Origin: Acidobacterium sp.
GTDB lineage: Bacteria > Acidobacteriota > Terriglobia > Terriglobales > Acidobacteriaceae
Assembly (NCBI GenBank): GCA_003131625.1
Contig: PKVY01000059.1
Location: 129,624-193,623, forward strand
Reading direction: 5' to 3'
Length of the DNA stretch: 64,000 nucleotides
The notes beneath the pieces are model-generated. The model saw nothing but the letters and a program-made list of their open reading frames with translations. It was not told the origin of the DNA and did not search any database. Position 1 is the stretch's first letter. Each line of letters opens with the position of its first letter. This document shows positions 35,016 to 44,010 of this stretch, piece after piece. The position numbers and the translations under genes were made by a program.

Positions 35016-37007
35016 TCACTCGATCCACTCCGATTCATGCCAGTCACGCGGCTTTTCATTCACGGCCTTTTGTCGTGTGCTCCCAGGGAATATCGACTGC
35101 TTATTGATCGGCCCCTTCGGTGGATCATCCGGGGCGGTATTCGCATGTAGAAAGTTAACCGATGCCTGCTGCACGGCAACAGATACGTTTCGCTCGATGA
35201 ATCGCGGCTGCCTCTCTATCGGTGCGACATACGGAAAGCGCACTCGAACAACGTAGTTCTCCTGCTTGATGTAGCCGTTAAGGGGCTCCAATCCCGCTAT
35301 TTCCGAAGCCATGACGAGCGGCTTGTTCACGATCTCCATGGTGTATTGTCTATTGCTGGGAAGTAAGCTGTGCCGCCGCGACTCCTTAAGACGCTCCACC
35401 TCGATCTCTCCAATAGCGTCAGAAACCCACTTCGCTGAGTGGGGCTCCGAGGTCTTCAGAAAGAATTTTGTCGCTGGCTGCGAGAGCATTGTTTCAGCGT
35501 CTTTTCCGTAGCGTTTTTCGATTTGGCTACGCCCCTGGAAGCCAAGCACCACCGGATTCCCCGATTTCCGGGCCTCCGTGATTGCTGTATGGAGTTGAGG
35601 CAGCTTATTCAGGCTCGCCACTTCATCGAGAACAAACCACACGGGCTTCGCGCGATGAATTGCCGGCGTCATCGTTCGGAGGATCAGCATGTCCAACCAT
35701 GCACTGTGAAGAGGCAGAATCTTTTGGCGAGAGGCGGGACTCGAAGTCAAGAATATCCACTGCCGCCTCTCAGCATTCCAGCGTCCCGACGAATAGACTG
35801 GGCGGCAGTCATCCTGCGGAGGCAAGAGTTCGAGGCTCTCGGCGATCATATTGAAACTCGAAAGCACGCCCCCTCTTTGGGCAGGTGCTCCGGGATCAAG
35901 GAATGCTGCATAAGGGGTGCCTTTCGCCATCGCGTCGATTTGGTCCGAATTGCCCATCCATGCGATCAGCTGTTGAGGGCTAGGGCGACGGCGCATTAGA
36001 AAGGTGAAGACCCGGCGGGGCGCGTCAGTGAAATACTCCTTTTCGAAGTCCTTATCTGGAAATAACGCCGCCGCCATGGCGGCATTGGCGTCGTCAGATT
36101 CTGATTCGTCCGCTATATCCCAATAGGGGCACCTGCCGTCGAGAGGATTCAGAATGATGTCGCCTCGCTCTGGCGAATAGAACTCCCGTGTGAACTCAAG
36201 GGCTGGATCGTAAACGACTGCTGCTTCCTGCCGAGAGGCGACCTGACGCAGGATCTGGCGCATGGCAGATGTCTTTCCGCTGCCGCTGTCGCCCATGATC
36301 AGGATGTGGCTAGATTCAAGATTTCTGCGAATCCCAAGCGAAGCAGGGCGACGGCCCAGCAGGCGATATTGGACCTGACCGAGCAACGTGGGCGTATCCA
36401 ACTGGAGCCGAAGACCATCTGGCTGCAGCTTGGTATTCCACTCGGCAGCAGAAATCAGCTCCGGCCCCTTCGTCCTTCTTCCATGTCGCTGCTCGTGACT
36501 TCTTGAGGTATTTGATCTGCGTCTGATCGCGATTACCACCGCGAGCAATACAGCAATTCCGAGAGAGCCGGGCAGCAGGGGCTCGGCGATCACCCATTCA
36601 ACGCTATGGCCGTCGTAGATGTTCGCCCGCAGGAACGCTTGCAATTCTGTCGAGGCCACTCGTTCCTGAGCGCCCGCCTCGACGCCCGTCCATCCATCCT
36701 CCTGGGCCGTCGGAGAGAGGCGAACACCGAGAGTTCCACTTTTCGTGGGCTGGACGTCGCGTTCGGTGAGGAGAACACGGCGCCGACCGGGAGCTGTCTT
36801 GTAAAGCCAGACAATCGGAGTCGTTGCACTGCGCTGGCCCGCGATCTTGGCACTTTCTACATATGCGAGCGAATAGTACCGCTGCAACGGGGACTCAGTC
36901 AGGAACGTGAAGGAGGCCAACAGGGGAAGGACGGGAAGCGCGAGGAACACACCAAACAACAGTACGAGCCAGAACAGGGACCGTCGAGGGAATCGGAGAG
37001 GTGGCAC
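35016..37007 (-). CDS. TrwB/TraD-type coupling protein
   Basis: The GTG start at 37007 lies seven bases after a full AGGAGG. The 663-residue protein has two N-terminal membrane segments (SLFWLVLLFGVFLALPVLPLLASF and LPGSLGIAVLLAVVIAI) flanking a periplasmic part. The motor follows: Walker A MGDSGSGKTSAMRQ, VVYDPALEF, and Walker B KPVWFVLDEVASLNKLPQL, then VVLGFQGRSQIEKRYG. This matches TrwB/TraD, the F/W-type partner of MobF relaxases, and differs from the TraG-type protein encoded at 18-20 kb. It follows the TrwA-like gene with an 11-base gap. Confidence 0.9.
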   Translation of the reverse strand: MPPLRFPRRSLFWLVLLFGVFLALPVLPLLASFTFLTESPLQRYYSLAYVESAKIAGQRSATTPIVWLYKTAPGRRRVLLTERDVQPTKSGTLGVRLSPTAQEDGWTGVEAGAQERVASTELQAFLRANIYDGHSVEWVIAEPLLPGSLGIAVLLAVVIAIRRRSNTSRSHEQRHGRRTKGPELISAAEWNTKLQPDGLRLQLDTPTLLGQVQYRLLGRRPASLGIRRNLESSHILIMGDSGSGKTSAMRQILRQVASRQEAAVVYDPALEFTREFYSPERGDIILNPLDGRCPYWDIADESESDDANAAMAAALFPDKDFEKEYFTDAPRRVFTFLMRRRPSPQQLIAWMGNSDQIDAMAKGTPYAAFLDPGAPAQRGGVLSSFNMIAESLELLPPQDDCRPVYSSGRWNAERRQWIFLTSSPASRQKILPLHSAWLDMLILRTMTPAIHRAKPVWFVLDEVASLNKLPQLHTAITEARKSGNPVVLGFQGRSQIEKRYGKDAETMLSQPATKFFLKTSEPHSAKWVSDAIGEIEVERLKESRRHSLLPSNRQYTMEIVNKPLVMASEIAGLEPLNGYIKQENYVVRVRFPYVAPIERQPRFIERNVSVAVQQASVNFLHANTAPDDPPKGPINKQSIFPGSTRQKAVNEKPRDWHESEWIE

Positions 37008-37018
37008 AGTATGACCTC

Positions 37019-37426
37019 CTACATCTTTCCTGTCTTTCCGTCCTTTCGATTTGCTAGAAATTCCTCAGCCTTTTGGAGCTTGATGGAATCTGCGTACACG
37101 GTCATCTTGCGGATGGACTCCTCGCTAAGCGGACCCTTTGAGGCCGACGCAAAGAGGTTCACGAGGAGGGTTCGAACCGCCATCAACTCTGCGAGCAAGA
37201 CGGGGTCCGTCTCGCCAGCGCGCCGCCCTCGGGCTTGTGCGAGGGCAGCATCGCGGAGCCACTCGGCGACCTTCTTGCCCTGGGCGGAAGCGGCCGATTC
37301 AACCTCGGCAAATTCTGTCTCGGTAATCCGGGTGGCGATGGATTTTGCCCGGAAGCTCTCACCTGCCCGGGAAGCGGGCACAGCTGGCGGAACCACAGAT
37401 GGCGGTCTGGTCTCGGGGGAAGACAT
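37019..37426 (-). CDS. TrwA-like relaxosome accessory protein
   Basis: With the start at ATG 37426 (MSSPETRPPSVVPPA) the protein has 135 residues; ATG 37501 is an alternative. A Pro-rich leader precedes a probable ribbon-helix-helix core (IATRITETEFAEVESAASAQGKKVAEWLRDAALAQA), then a helical region that could oligomerise. In R388, trwA lies first in trwABC and binds oriT; the same order trwA-trwB-(RM)-trwC is seen here. It would also repress its own promoter in the spacer to its right. Confidence 0.6.
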   Translation of the reverse strand: MSSPETRPPSVVPPAVPASRAGESFRAKSIATRITETEFAEVESAASAQGKKVAEWLRDAALAQARGRRAGETDPVLLAELMAVRTLLVNLFASASKGPLSEESIRKMTVYADSIKLQKAEEFLANRKDGKTGKM

Positions 37427-37504
37427 CAAATCAGTCGCCTCAGCCGCAAAGTACCCCGGGAGCCTTGTATTGTCAAACGCTGCGGTCGTAAGTGGATACA
37501 TTGA

Positions 37505-37680
37505 AAGACGTTCACATTTGTAAACGGGGTATCGTGGCATCAGCAGTTCGCGTTTACGGACGGGAACACGGTCCGGCTAAGTACCTGAAAATCCAGATGT
37601 TCACAAATTAAAGAGAACACAACCCCTTTGGGGATGACGTGTCAACGTTCACCCGCTGCGCAGCAGCGTGCGCGGGAATT
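37505..37680. other. Candidate oriT/control region upstream of the trwA-like gene
   Basis: The region 37427..37929 holds no supported gene. It contains an imperfect palindrome GTTCACA-TT-TGTAAAC (about 37509..37524), a further TTCACAAATTA half site near 37600, a CCCC-TTT-GGGG hairpin near 37625 and a perfect hairpin CGCTGC-GCA-GCAGCG (37654..37668). R388 places oriT upstream of trwA, so this is where I would look. I found no recognisable nick sequence. Confidence 0.35.
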
Positions 37681-37929
37681 TGAGTCTGAAGGCACGGCGG
37701 TCGCCAGCGGGCCCGCGAATCGTGGCAGAAGTGGGTCGGCACTGCTTGTCCGCCATACCAGCCACTGTGTCATTCTCGCTGGACATGTCCAGATACCGTC
37801 GTTATGCTGCAGAAACGAATCTCTGGCATCCCAGAAACGCCGGGAGACTGGATGAGGCGTCCGAACGCGATCCGTCCTACTTGTGCTAAAAGGAGCGGGT
37901 TTGCCGGCCAGAACCAGGAGAGGTGCTTC

Positions 37930-38646
37930 GTGGATTCAGAGGCGATTATCTCGTTTCCCGTCACGTCGCCCGAACGGCAGCAGACAACGCGAGGGAGAGA
38001 AGACGAGGGAGGGCGCCCAAATTTCGTTGACGAACAGGCCAAAACGGCTGCTGGTGTAGCGCCAGAACCCATCACAACTGATGAGGTCCTTCTTGAGAGC
38101 GTGAGCAGGGGCGACCGGGAAGCCCTCTCCGTGCTTTTCCGTCGCCACGCGCGGATGGTTCGAATTCTGGCGGAAAGGATCCTCCGCAATGCCTCCGAAG
38201 CCGATGATCTCGTCCAGGAAGTGTTTCTCTTTGTCTTTCGCAAGGCCGGTCTTTTCAATCCCGACCGCGGCTCTGCTCGGTCTTGGCTCGCCCAAGTGGC
38301 GTACCACAGGGCTTTCGACCGCCGCCGCTACCTCGCGTCCAGACACTTCTATTCGAACCTCGAGCTGCAGGAGGCCGTGCTGCGGGCCGAGGAGCCGGCA
38401 GCGTTGACCACTTCCTACGACGACACGATCGAAGCTGCCCTAGGCCAGGACGCCTTGCGCCGTATTGACGAAGCGCTCACGGAAGTGCAGCGCCGCGTGA
38501 TGCACCTCCATTTCTTCGACGGCTATACGGTCCAGGAGATCGCCGGCATGATCGGCCAGTCCGTCGGCAATGTCCGCAACCACTATTACCGCGCTCTCGA
38601 GAAAATGCGAAAAGAGCTTTTTCAGAGCGGGATTGCGGAGAAATGA
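37930..38646 (+). CDS. ECF RNA polymerase sigma factor
   Basis: The GTG at 37930 follows AGGAG by nine bases and gives 238 residues; upstream codons read as noise. After about 45 disordered residues come sigma region 2 (DREALSVLFRRHARMVRILAERILRNASEADDLVQEVFLFVFRKA) and region 4 (LTEVQRRVMHLHFFDGYTVQEIAGMIGQSVGNVRNHYYRALEKMRKEL). These are standard ECF features. The gene overlaps the next one, an anti-sigma gene, by ATGA, so the pair forms a self-contained switch. It could control envelope or element genes; targets cannot be told from here. Confidence 0.93.
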   Translation: MDSEAIISFPVTSPERQQTTRGREDEGGRPNFVDEQAKTAAGVAPEPITTDEVLLESVSRGDREALSVLFRRHARMVRILAERILRNASEADDLVQEVFLFVFRKAGLFNPDRGSARSWLAQVAYHRAFDRRRYLASRHFYSNLELQEAVLRAEEPAALTTSYDDTIEAALGQDALRRIDEALTEVQRRVMHLHFFDGYTVQEIAGMIGQSVGNVRNHYYRALEKMRKELFQSGIAEK

Positions 38647-40004
38647 GCAATATGGGAGAGAATGGCTCCGGCAAGTCAGCCTGGCCCTCGACGCCGAGCG
38701 GATCTCACGACGAATTCCTCGAGCTCTGCGCCCTTGCGACTGCCGAACCGCTGAGTGCCCAGGAGCGCCGTCGGCTTGAGGAGCATCTTCGCGGTTGCTC
38801 TTCTTGCCGGGAGATGTGCGCCCAATATCGGTCCTTGGTCGACGTCGGCATTCCGTTCGCTAGCTTGATCCCTGGGGGCAAATATCCCGTCGGATCAGTT
38901 CCAGACCGGTCAATTGAAGACTCAGAGGCAGCACTTTTCGCCAACCTGGATCGGGAACAAATGCGGAGGGCAGAGCCAACAGACGATCAGAATCAAGTTC
39001 AACGGCCTCCAAACGGCCCACGAGTGGTAATTCAGCGTCCGCCCAAACTTGGCGCGGAAGTCAACGGTTTCTTCCGGCGGCAGGAATGGTTGCAGTACGC
39101 CGCCGGCATTCTTCTGGTCACTACCCTCGGCTATTCCCTGTACCGCACCGGAATTCATAAAGGTGTGGAGATGGCCGAAACGTCTGCTCCGCCCGCCCGC
39201 TCGGCCGACGGAAAAGGGACGTCTTCGGCGATTGCGACACCAGCACCGAACCAGCCGGACAACTCTCAGGTTGCCGCACTGAGTTCGCAACTCGCCACCA
39301 AAGCCGCCGAAATCCTACGGCTCGAAGCCGAGAAGACAGCTTTGGAGAAGAATCTGCGTGCGAGCCAGCCAGGACGCGACGAGCTACAGCGAAATCTAGC
39401 TGAAGTGACCCGCCAGCTGACCGCCAGCCAGGCAGATCTCGAAGCGACCAAACAACATCTTGAAGCCGCAGGAGCTCAGAACTCGGAGAAAACCGTCGAG
39501 GTGGCCCAGCTCCACAGCCAAATCGATGAGCTCGAAAATAGCCTGGAACAGCGCGATAAGGAGTTCGCTCGGGAGCAGGAACTCCTCGATCACGACCAGG
39601 ACATCCGCGAGCTCATGGGCTCCCGCAGCCTATATATTGCCGAAGTCTACGATGTGGCCAAGAGCGGCAACACCCAGAGACCTTTCGGACGGGTCTTCTA
39701 TACAGAAGGAAAGTCGCTGATCTTTTATGCCTACGATCTCGATCAACAGCCGGGATTGCGGGACACGAATACTTTTCAGGCTTGGGGCCGCCGCGGCGCG
39801 GACCAGGCGAACTCCGTGAATCTCGGCATCCTCTACGTAGACAATGCTGCCAAGAAGCGCTGGGTTCTTAAGGCCGACGACCCCCAAACCCTCGCCAATA
39901 TCGACGCCGTCTTTGTTACCGTCGAACCAGATGGGGGCAGCAACCATCCCAGCGGCAAACCCCTACTATTTGCCTATCTCCGCGTAGAACCCAATCATCC
40001 CTAG
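38643..40004 (+). CDS. Membrane anti-sigma factor with coiled coil and C-terminal sensor
   Basis: This 453-residue protein has a zinc anti-sigma motif near residues 45-57 (LEEHLRGCSSCREMC), which holds the ECF sigma factor encoded just upstream. A single membrane segment (LQYAAGILLVTTLGYSLYR) follows near residue 155. The outer part has a long coiled coil (about residues 210-320, rich in Glu, Gln and Leu). The C-terminal domain resembles the RskA/anti-sigma-K sensor (RPFGRVFYTEGKSLIFYAYDL, VNLGILYV, FVTVEPDGGSNHPSGKPLLFAYL). The ATGA overlap with the sigma gene indicates coupled expression. Confidence 0.88.
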   Translation: MSNMGENGSGKSAWPSTPSGSHDEFLELCALATAEPLSAQERRRLEEHLRGCSSCREMCAQYRSLVDVGIPFASLIPGGKYPVGSVPDRSIEDSEAALFANLDREQMRRAEPTDDQNQVQRPPNGPRVVIQRPPKLGAEVNGFFRRQEWLQYAAGILLVTTLGYSLYRTGIHKGVEMAETSAPPARSADGKGTSSAIATPAPNQPDNSQVAALSSQLATKAAEILRLEAEKTALEKNLRASQPGRDELQRNLAEVTRQLTASQADLEATKQHLEAAGAQNSEKTVEVAQLHSQIDELENSLEQRDKEFAREQELLDHDQDIRELMGSRSLYIAEVYDVAKSGNTQRPFGRVFYTEGKSLIFYAYDLDQQPGLRDTNTFQAWGRRGADQANSVNLGILYVDNAAKKRWVLKADDPQTLANIDAVFVTVEPDGGSNHPSGKPLLFAYLRVEPNHP

Positions 40005-40154
40005 CTCGGAGCTGAACCGCAGTTCACATTTTTGCCCTAGGGGTCGGCGTTTGGAATCAGCGCCGCAGAAATCCTGAGAGGCCCCTGATGGCGAGGTTAT
40101 AGCAGGCTGACGAGCTGCTCGTCATCCGAACGCCAAGGTGTTGACTGAACTACT

Positions 40155-40367
40155 TCATGAAGAGGATTTGTTTGCTTTCTTCCACGCAGTCCAACGCTTC
40201 TTTTGAGCGGCTGCAATCCGGGCACGAGCTGCGGGGCTCATGATTCGCTTCCTCTTCGGTCCTACGCTCCGGCGGACATGGTTGACATTGCCGACCAGAA
40301 GAGCACGAACTTGCTGAAGAATGGCAATCTCCGAATCGATTGAGGAGAGAAGCGTGGTTGTATCCAT
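40155..40367 (-). CDS. Small basic Acidobacteria-type protein
   Basis: This 70-residue protein starts MDTTTLLSSIDSEIAILQQVRALL and contains a basic motif RKRIMSPAARARIAAAQKKRWTAWKK. Similar small proteins with a MSPxARARIAAAQKKRW motif are, as I recall, frequent in Acidobacteriota genomes, and their function is unknown. The motif resembles nucleic-acid-binding NUMOD-like repeats, so DNA binding is possible. It is a lone gene between the anti-sigma gene and the recombinase pair. Confidence 0.6.
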   Translation of the reverse strand: MDTTTLLSSIDSEIAILQQVRALLVGNVNHVRRSVGPKRKRIMSPAARARIAAAQKKRWTAWKKANKSSS

Positions 40368-40561
40368 GTCGAACAGTGTATAGCGTCCTTAGACCGCTTT
40401 GATGGGGGACCCGCGATTTCAGCGCGCCGCAGAATCATCGCCAGAAAAAAGGGAAAACTGCGCTGCGGTTCGTAGCGGCCGGCGAGTGCGACCGACCGCT
40501 GATTCCTGCTGCGCTTACCTGCAGCGATCAAGTTGAACCCACATTCGTTGGCTATCCCTGC

Positions 40562-41527
40562 CTAAAGTTCTTCAAGGAGTTTCATGAGCGTCGGATCTTC
40601 GCACCACCGCTTCCGGCTCGGCCTTGGGCTCAACGCGTTCAAGTGCTCCCTAAAGCGCTCGGACGACCATCTGAGGTAACGATCCATCGCTTCTAATTTC
40701 ACTTGGCCAATGTACGCAGACAGAGCCGGGATCATTTGGCTCAAATCGGTGCGACTTCGAAACCACTCGTCAAGCCGGTGAACAGCAAATGCATATCGCA
40801 AATCCTGCATCCGCGGTTTCCTTGGATTGCGGTCGTGTCGCTGCACAAGGGCTCGATCTCGAATCCTCTCGAAACTGTTCAAAAGCGTCCGGCTCCTGAT
40901 TCCTTTGCCGTCTTTATCAATAAAGAGATGGGAGCACCGCACGTTCGATCGAAACCTGAAATAGCTGTGCAATATTTCGGAAAGTTCCCGGTTGATCGGG
41001 ACCGTCCTCGGTCTTGTCCAGTGGCTGCCGCAGAACGTTAAAGTCCTCGCCCTAAGGTCGACATCAGTGCACATCAGACTCTGCACTTCACTGACGAGCG
41101 CCCCGGTGGCATATAGAACGATCAGAAATGTGCGAAGGGTGACCGGAGCAATCTTGCGCTTCTCGCTCGGGCTCGTTGCGATCACATCGAGGATTCGTCT
41201 AATCTCCGCCTGTGTATAAACGTGGGGGATAAAGCGACTTGGTTCAGCGGCTGGAAGCCGTGGGGGCATCGGCATCTCGTCCAACTGCTGCCGGGCGATC
41301 CAGTGCAGGAAGAAGTTGCACAGGATGGCGTACTTACGATGCCACGCGCGCCGTGATGTACGTGGACCGCTCAGAAAAATGAGGACGTGCTCCTGGGACA
41401 CCTTCTCAAGCGGCATACGTTGTAGAGGCTTGGCGAATGACCAAAGCACCTTCCCGCAGCTGGTGTAGTCGAAGCCGAGCGTCCTTTTCATTGCAATGTA
41501 TCGTTCCACCGCGAGATCGAGGTTCAT
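40562..41527 (-). CDS. Tyrosine recombinase homologue lacking catalytic residues
   Basis: This 321-residue protein has an N-terminal SAM-like domain (LAVERYIAMKRTLGFDYTSCGKVLWSFAKPL) and a recombinase fold, but key residues are altered. YATGALVSEVQSL has Leu where the first catalytic Arg should be, MQDLRYAFAVHRL has Gln in place of the HxxR His, and SAYIGQVKLEAMDRYLRW has Gln in place of the next His; the nucleophile Tyr remains. It overlaps the intact recombinase upstream by ATGA. Multi-recombinase elements (RIT type) use overlapping genes like these, so it may serve as a non-catalytic partner. Confidence 0.8.
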   Translation of the reverse strand: MNLDLAVERYIAMKRTLGFDYTSCGKVLWSFAKPLQRMPLEKVSQEHVLIFLSGPRTSRRAWHRKYAILCNFFLHWIARQQLDEMPMPPRLPAAEPSRFIPHVYTQAEIRRILDVIATSPSEKRKIAPVTLRTFLIVLYATGALVSEVQSLMCTDVDLRARTLTFCGSHWTRPRTVPINRELSEILHSYFRFRSNVRCSHLFIDKDGKGIRSRTLLNSFERIRDRALVQRHDRNPRKPRMQDLRYAFAVHRLDEWFRSRTDLSQMIPALSAYIGQVKLEAMDRYLRWSSERFREHLNALSPRPSRKRWCEDPTLMKLLEEL

Positions 41528-42768
41528 AGAACCCCTGCGAGGCTGAAGTCTGCCACCTTTTTGAGCAAGCGCTCGTCGTATCTGGCGTAGAGTTCAACAG
41601 ATCCGCCATCTCTGTGCCCCAGGAATTCACCAACCTCCTTCAGTGTCCTGCCCTCTCTCAGGAGGTGAGTCGCGCACGCATGCCTTAGGGAATGGGGACC
41701 GATATGCCGGGTGCAAATTCCCTCTTCTCGCATTGCCGGCCCCACGATCTTCCACATGGTTCCGGGTTCAATTGGGACGAACGGCCGCCGTGCCGTTAGA
41801 AACATGTGCCTGCTCGGTGCATTGGGCCGGCCATGTCTTAAGTATTCCAATATGGCCTCCCCGACTTCGAACTGGATTGGGAAATACTGTATCCCTCCTC
41901 GCTTCGCCCGACGGACAGCGAATGTCTCCCTTCGCCAATCGAAGTCAGTCAGTAGAAGCGCGCCCACTTCGCTGGATCTCAGACCGTAGATCGAAAACAG
42001 AAGCAGCGCTGCCTTTGCGCGCAACTGTGTCGGAGTTGCACCCGGCAATGCGCTGAGGAGCCGCCTAACTTCGTCCCAAGCGGGGCCAGCATAAGAGGCA
42101 TAGTGTCGAGGAACTCGCGGACTGTGGACACCCAGCGCTATCCCGGGAGCGGAAATTCCTTCCTGCTCCAGGAAGGCACAGAACGTGCGCAACCCATAAC
42201 ACATTGCTGCAAGGCTGTTAATGGCCATGCCGCTACCGCGGAGGTCAACGAGGAAGTTGTCGATGTCGTTGATCGAAATCGCGGCCAAAGACAAGCCGTG
42301 GTTCATGAGCCAGATCAGAAAGCGCCACGTTTTGCGAAGGCAGCCCTCTACGGTCACCGGTGATAGCCCTCGATCCCTCTGGACCTTCGCAAATCGAATG
42401 AGCAAATTGTGGAACGGCGGCTTAGGTGGTTCCGTCAGATTTCCGAGGAATCCAAACCACTGTCTTGCATTACGGACAAAATAAACGGATGTGCCTCGAC
42501 GGTGCAGGCTGCGACGATACGGACCGATATACTTCGCCCAACGAGCACCCGCCGCATCGATATCCTGGTACGTAACCTTTCGAAGACATTTGAGCTTCAT
42601 GACCCGGACAATATGCCTGAGGTAGAGAGACGTCGTGCGCAGCTCGTGTGGCGGGGCACCCTGACGTTGCAGGTGGGATAGATATTTTTCGCGTTCGCGT
42701 AACAAGGGGGCCGCGAGATATTTTTGCCGATCATGGTCTCTCGAATAGATTGTTTCAATCATGGTCAT
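41524..42768 (-). CDS. Tyrosine recombinase
   Basis: This 414-residue site-specific recombinase keeps the catalytic set: Arg in FSIYGLRSSEVGALLL, HSLRHACATHLL, and GHRDGGSVELYARYD with His and the probable nucleophile. Two N-terminal domains (residues about 1-110 and 120-230) suit DNA binding. The stop overlaps the start of a degenerate recombinase gene, so both are made together. Pairs or trios of overlapping recombinase genes mark RIT-like elements; only two genes are present here and no flanking ends were found. Confidence 0.85.
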   Translation of the reverse strand: MTMIETIYSRDHDRQKYLAAPLLREREKYLSHLQRQGAPPHELRTTSLYLRHIVRVMKLKCLRKVTYQDIDAAGARWAKYIGPYRRSLHRRGTSVYFVRNARQWFGFLGNLTEPPKPPFHNLLIRFAKVQRDRGLSPVTVEGCLRKTWRFLIWLMNHGLSLAAISINDIDNFLVDLRGSGMAINSLAAMCYGLRTFCAFLEQEGISAPGIALGVHSPRVPRHYASYAGPAWDEVRRLLSALPGATPTQLRAKAALLLFSIYGLRSSEVGALLLTDFDWRRETFAVRRAKRGGIQYFPIQFEVGEAILEYLRHGRPNAPSRHMFLTARRPFVPIEPGTMWKIVGPAMREEGICTRHIGPHSLRHACATHLLREGRTLKEVGEFLGHRDGGSVELYARYDERLLKKVADFSLAGVL

Positions 42769-43005
42769 TCTGCCGCCGAGTCTCCGGGCAGTCCCCGGTT
42801 TGAGCTCCTCGTCGCTGCCATTCTCAACCCAAATGGAAAAGAATACGCAAATCGCAACCCTGCGTACATGACTTGGCGGTCTCCCTGAAACTGATTCTCA
42901 TAGCCGACCAAACGGTAAACGTGCTCGCTTTGAGCATCGTTGAGGTTTGAATCCGTGCTCGTCAGTGGGAGCCGCCGAGTCGGCTCGCGCGCCGCGACAA
43001 GCGGC

Positions 43006-43091
43006 GCTGCCCGTCGGGTGGGCCGAAAATGTCGCACCGGCGCTCTTCCGGGGCATCAATAAAGGGTGGGAAGACGGGCAGGCTCAGCACA
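43006..43091 (+). repeat. Structured GGGTGGG repeat, copy 1
   Basis: This 86-bp unit shares its layout with 43871..43956: GCTGCCCGTC at the left, GGGTGGG (43016..43022), a variable inner hairpin, AAAGGGTGGGA (GGGTGGG at 43064..43070), GACGGGC and AGCACA. CCCGTC and GACGGG pair as an outer stem. A hairpin GCCGC-GACAA-GCGGC lies just upstream. Copies of this kind resemble intergenic repeats I remember from Acidobacteriota. Confidence 0.75.
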
Positions 43092-43219
43092 GAAATCTCT
43101 AAATTCGCGACATATTAAATCTCTCAGCCCCGCGTAACAATCCAGGAGACCTCATGTTTCCAGTCGTAGTGTGGCTACGATAATCGACTCTTCTAGACAG
43201 TTTGTTGCAGCTGTCGTCT

Positions 43220-43519
43220 TTACTGCCGCAACAGGGACTCGATATCCCGGCTGCCCCGGAATACATGAAGGATCAACACGTCCCTCTGGTCGACGCGGTA
43301 AATGACGACATATTGCCCAACAGCAAAACTACGCAGGCCGGGGCGCAAATCCACATCGCGCTGGCGTCCGATGTGGGGGTGACCGGCCAGAAGATAGAAA
43401 CTTTCAGTGATGGAATCAATAAGGCGGTCGGCGATCTCGACGCTGCCGCTTTCTTTGGCGACGTAATACCAGATGTCATCAAGCTCGGCTTCGGCTTCCG
43501 GTGCAAGGCGGTGAGTCAT
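43220..43519 (-). CDS. parE: ParE-family toxin
   Basis: This 99-residue protein has the RelE/ParE pattern: RLAPEAEAELDDIWYYVAKESGS, LLAGHPHIGRQRDVDLRPGLRSFAVGQYVVIYRVDQRDVLILHVFRGSRD. ParE toxins typically poison DNA gyrase. Its start overlaps the antitoxin stop by one base, with the antitoxin gene first. The cassette lies between two copies of the GGGTGGG repeat. Confidence 0.9.
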   Translation of the reverse strand: MTHRLAPEAEAELDDIWYYVAKESGSVEIADRLIDSITESFYLLAGHPHIGRQRDVDLRPGLRSFAVGQYVVIYRVDQRDVLILHVFRGSRDIESLLRQ

Positions 43520-43800
43520 CAGCGGGACGATGACTGCTCAGCGGCGAGGCGGCTGCGGCCACGCCGTTTCACTTCGTCGGCCAGTTGCCGCATGGATTCC
43601 CGCGTGATGACGCGCCCTTCGCCTCGTGCGATGGAAGCGTCTGCCAGTTCAACGGCCGTAAGGATTTCCGCGCGCGTGCGCTCGCGCTCTTCCCACAGGG
43701 AAAGAGCTTCCTGAACGGCGTCCTCCTCACGGTGGAGGCGTCCGCTTTCAATGGCCTGGCGGACAAATGCCTTCTGGTCAGGTGTGAGCTGGACTTCCAT
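43519..43800 (-). CDS. ParD-like antitoxin
   Basis: I use ATG 43800 (MEVQLTPDQKAFVRQAIESGRLHREEDAVQEALSLWEERE), giving 93 residues; the upstream frame reads through the repeat copy and is not credible. The N-terminus matches the ParD/CopG-type ribbon-helix-helix with the F-V-R-Q-A-I-E-S-G-R pattern, and the C-terminal part should wrap the ParE toxin. It precedes the toxin gene with a one-base overlap and probably autoregulates. Confidence 0.85.
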   Translation of the reverse strand: MEVQLTPDQKAFVRQAIESGRLHREEDAVQEALSLWEERERTRAEILTAVELADASIARGEGRVITRESMRQLADEVKRRGRSRLAAEQSSSR

Positions 43801-43870
43801 ACGATTTTCAGCGTAGGCGGACGCGAGGCGGGTGTCAATAACAGGTAATCCCGCCCCAAACGGGGCGGCG

Positions 43871-43956
43871 GCTGCCCGTCGGGTGGGCGAAAGATGCCGC
43901 TCCTGCCGGTTGGCAGGAGCATCGCCAAAGGGTGGGAGGACGGGCTGGCGAGCACA
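43871..43956 (+). repeat. Structured GGGTGGG repeat, copy 2
   Basis: This copy keeps GCTGCCCGTC, GGGTGGGC (43881..43888), AAAGGGTGGGA (GGGTGGG at 43930..43936), GACGGGCTGG and AGCACA. Its inner hairpin CTCCTGCC-GGTT-GGCAGGAG, framed by GATGC and GCATC, differs from copy 1. A separate hairpin of CCGCCCC and GGGGCGG type precedes it. Conserved ends with a changed hairpin suggest that structure is what is kept. Confidence 0.75.
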
Positions 43957-44010
43957 AAAATGCGAAGCCTGTGGTTGCAGGCTCCGCAAGTCCGACGGAC
44001 AAATTGATGG

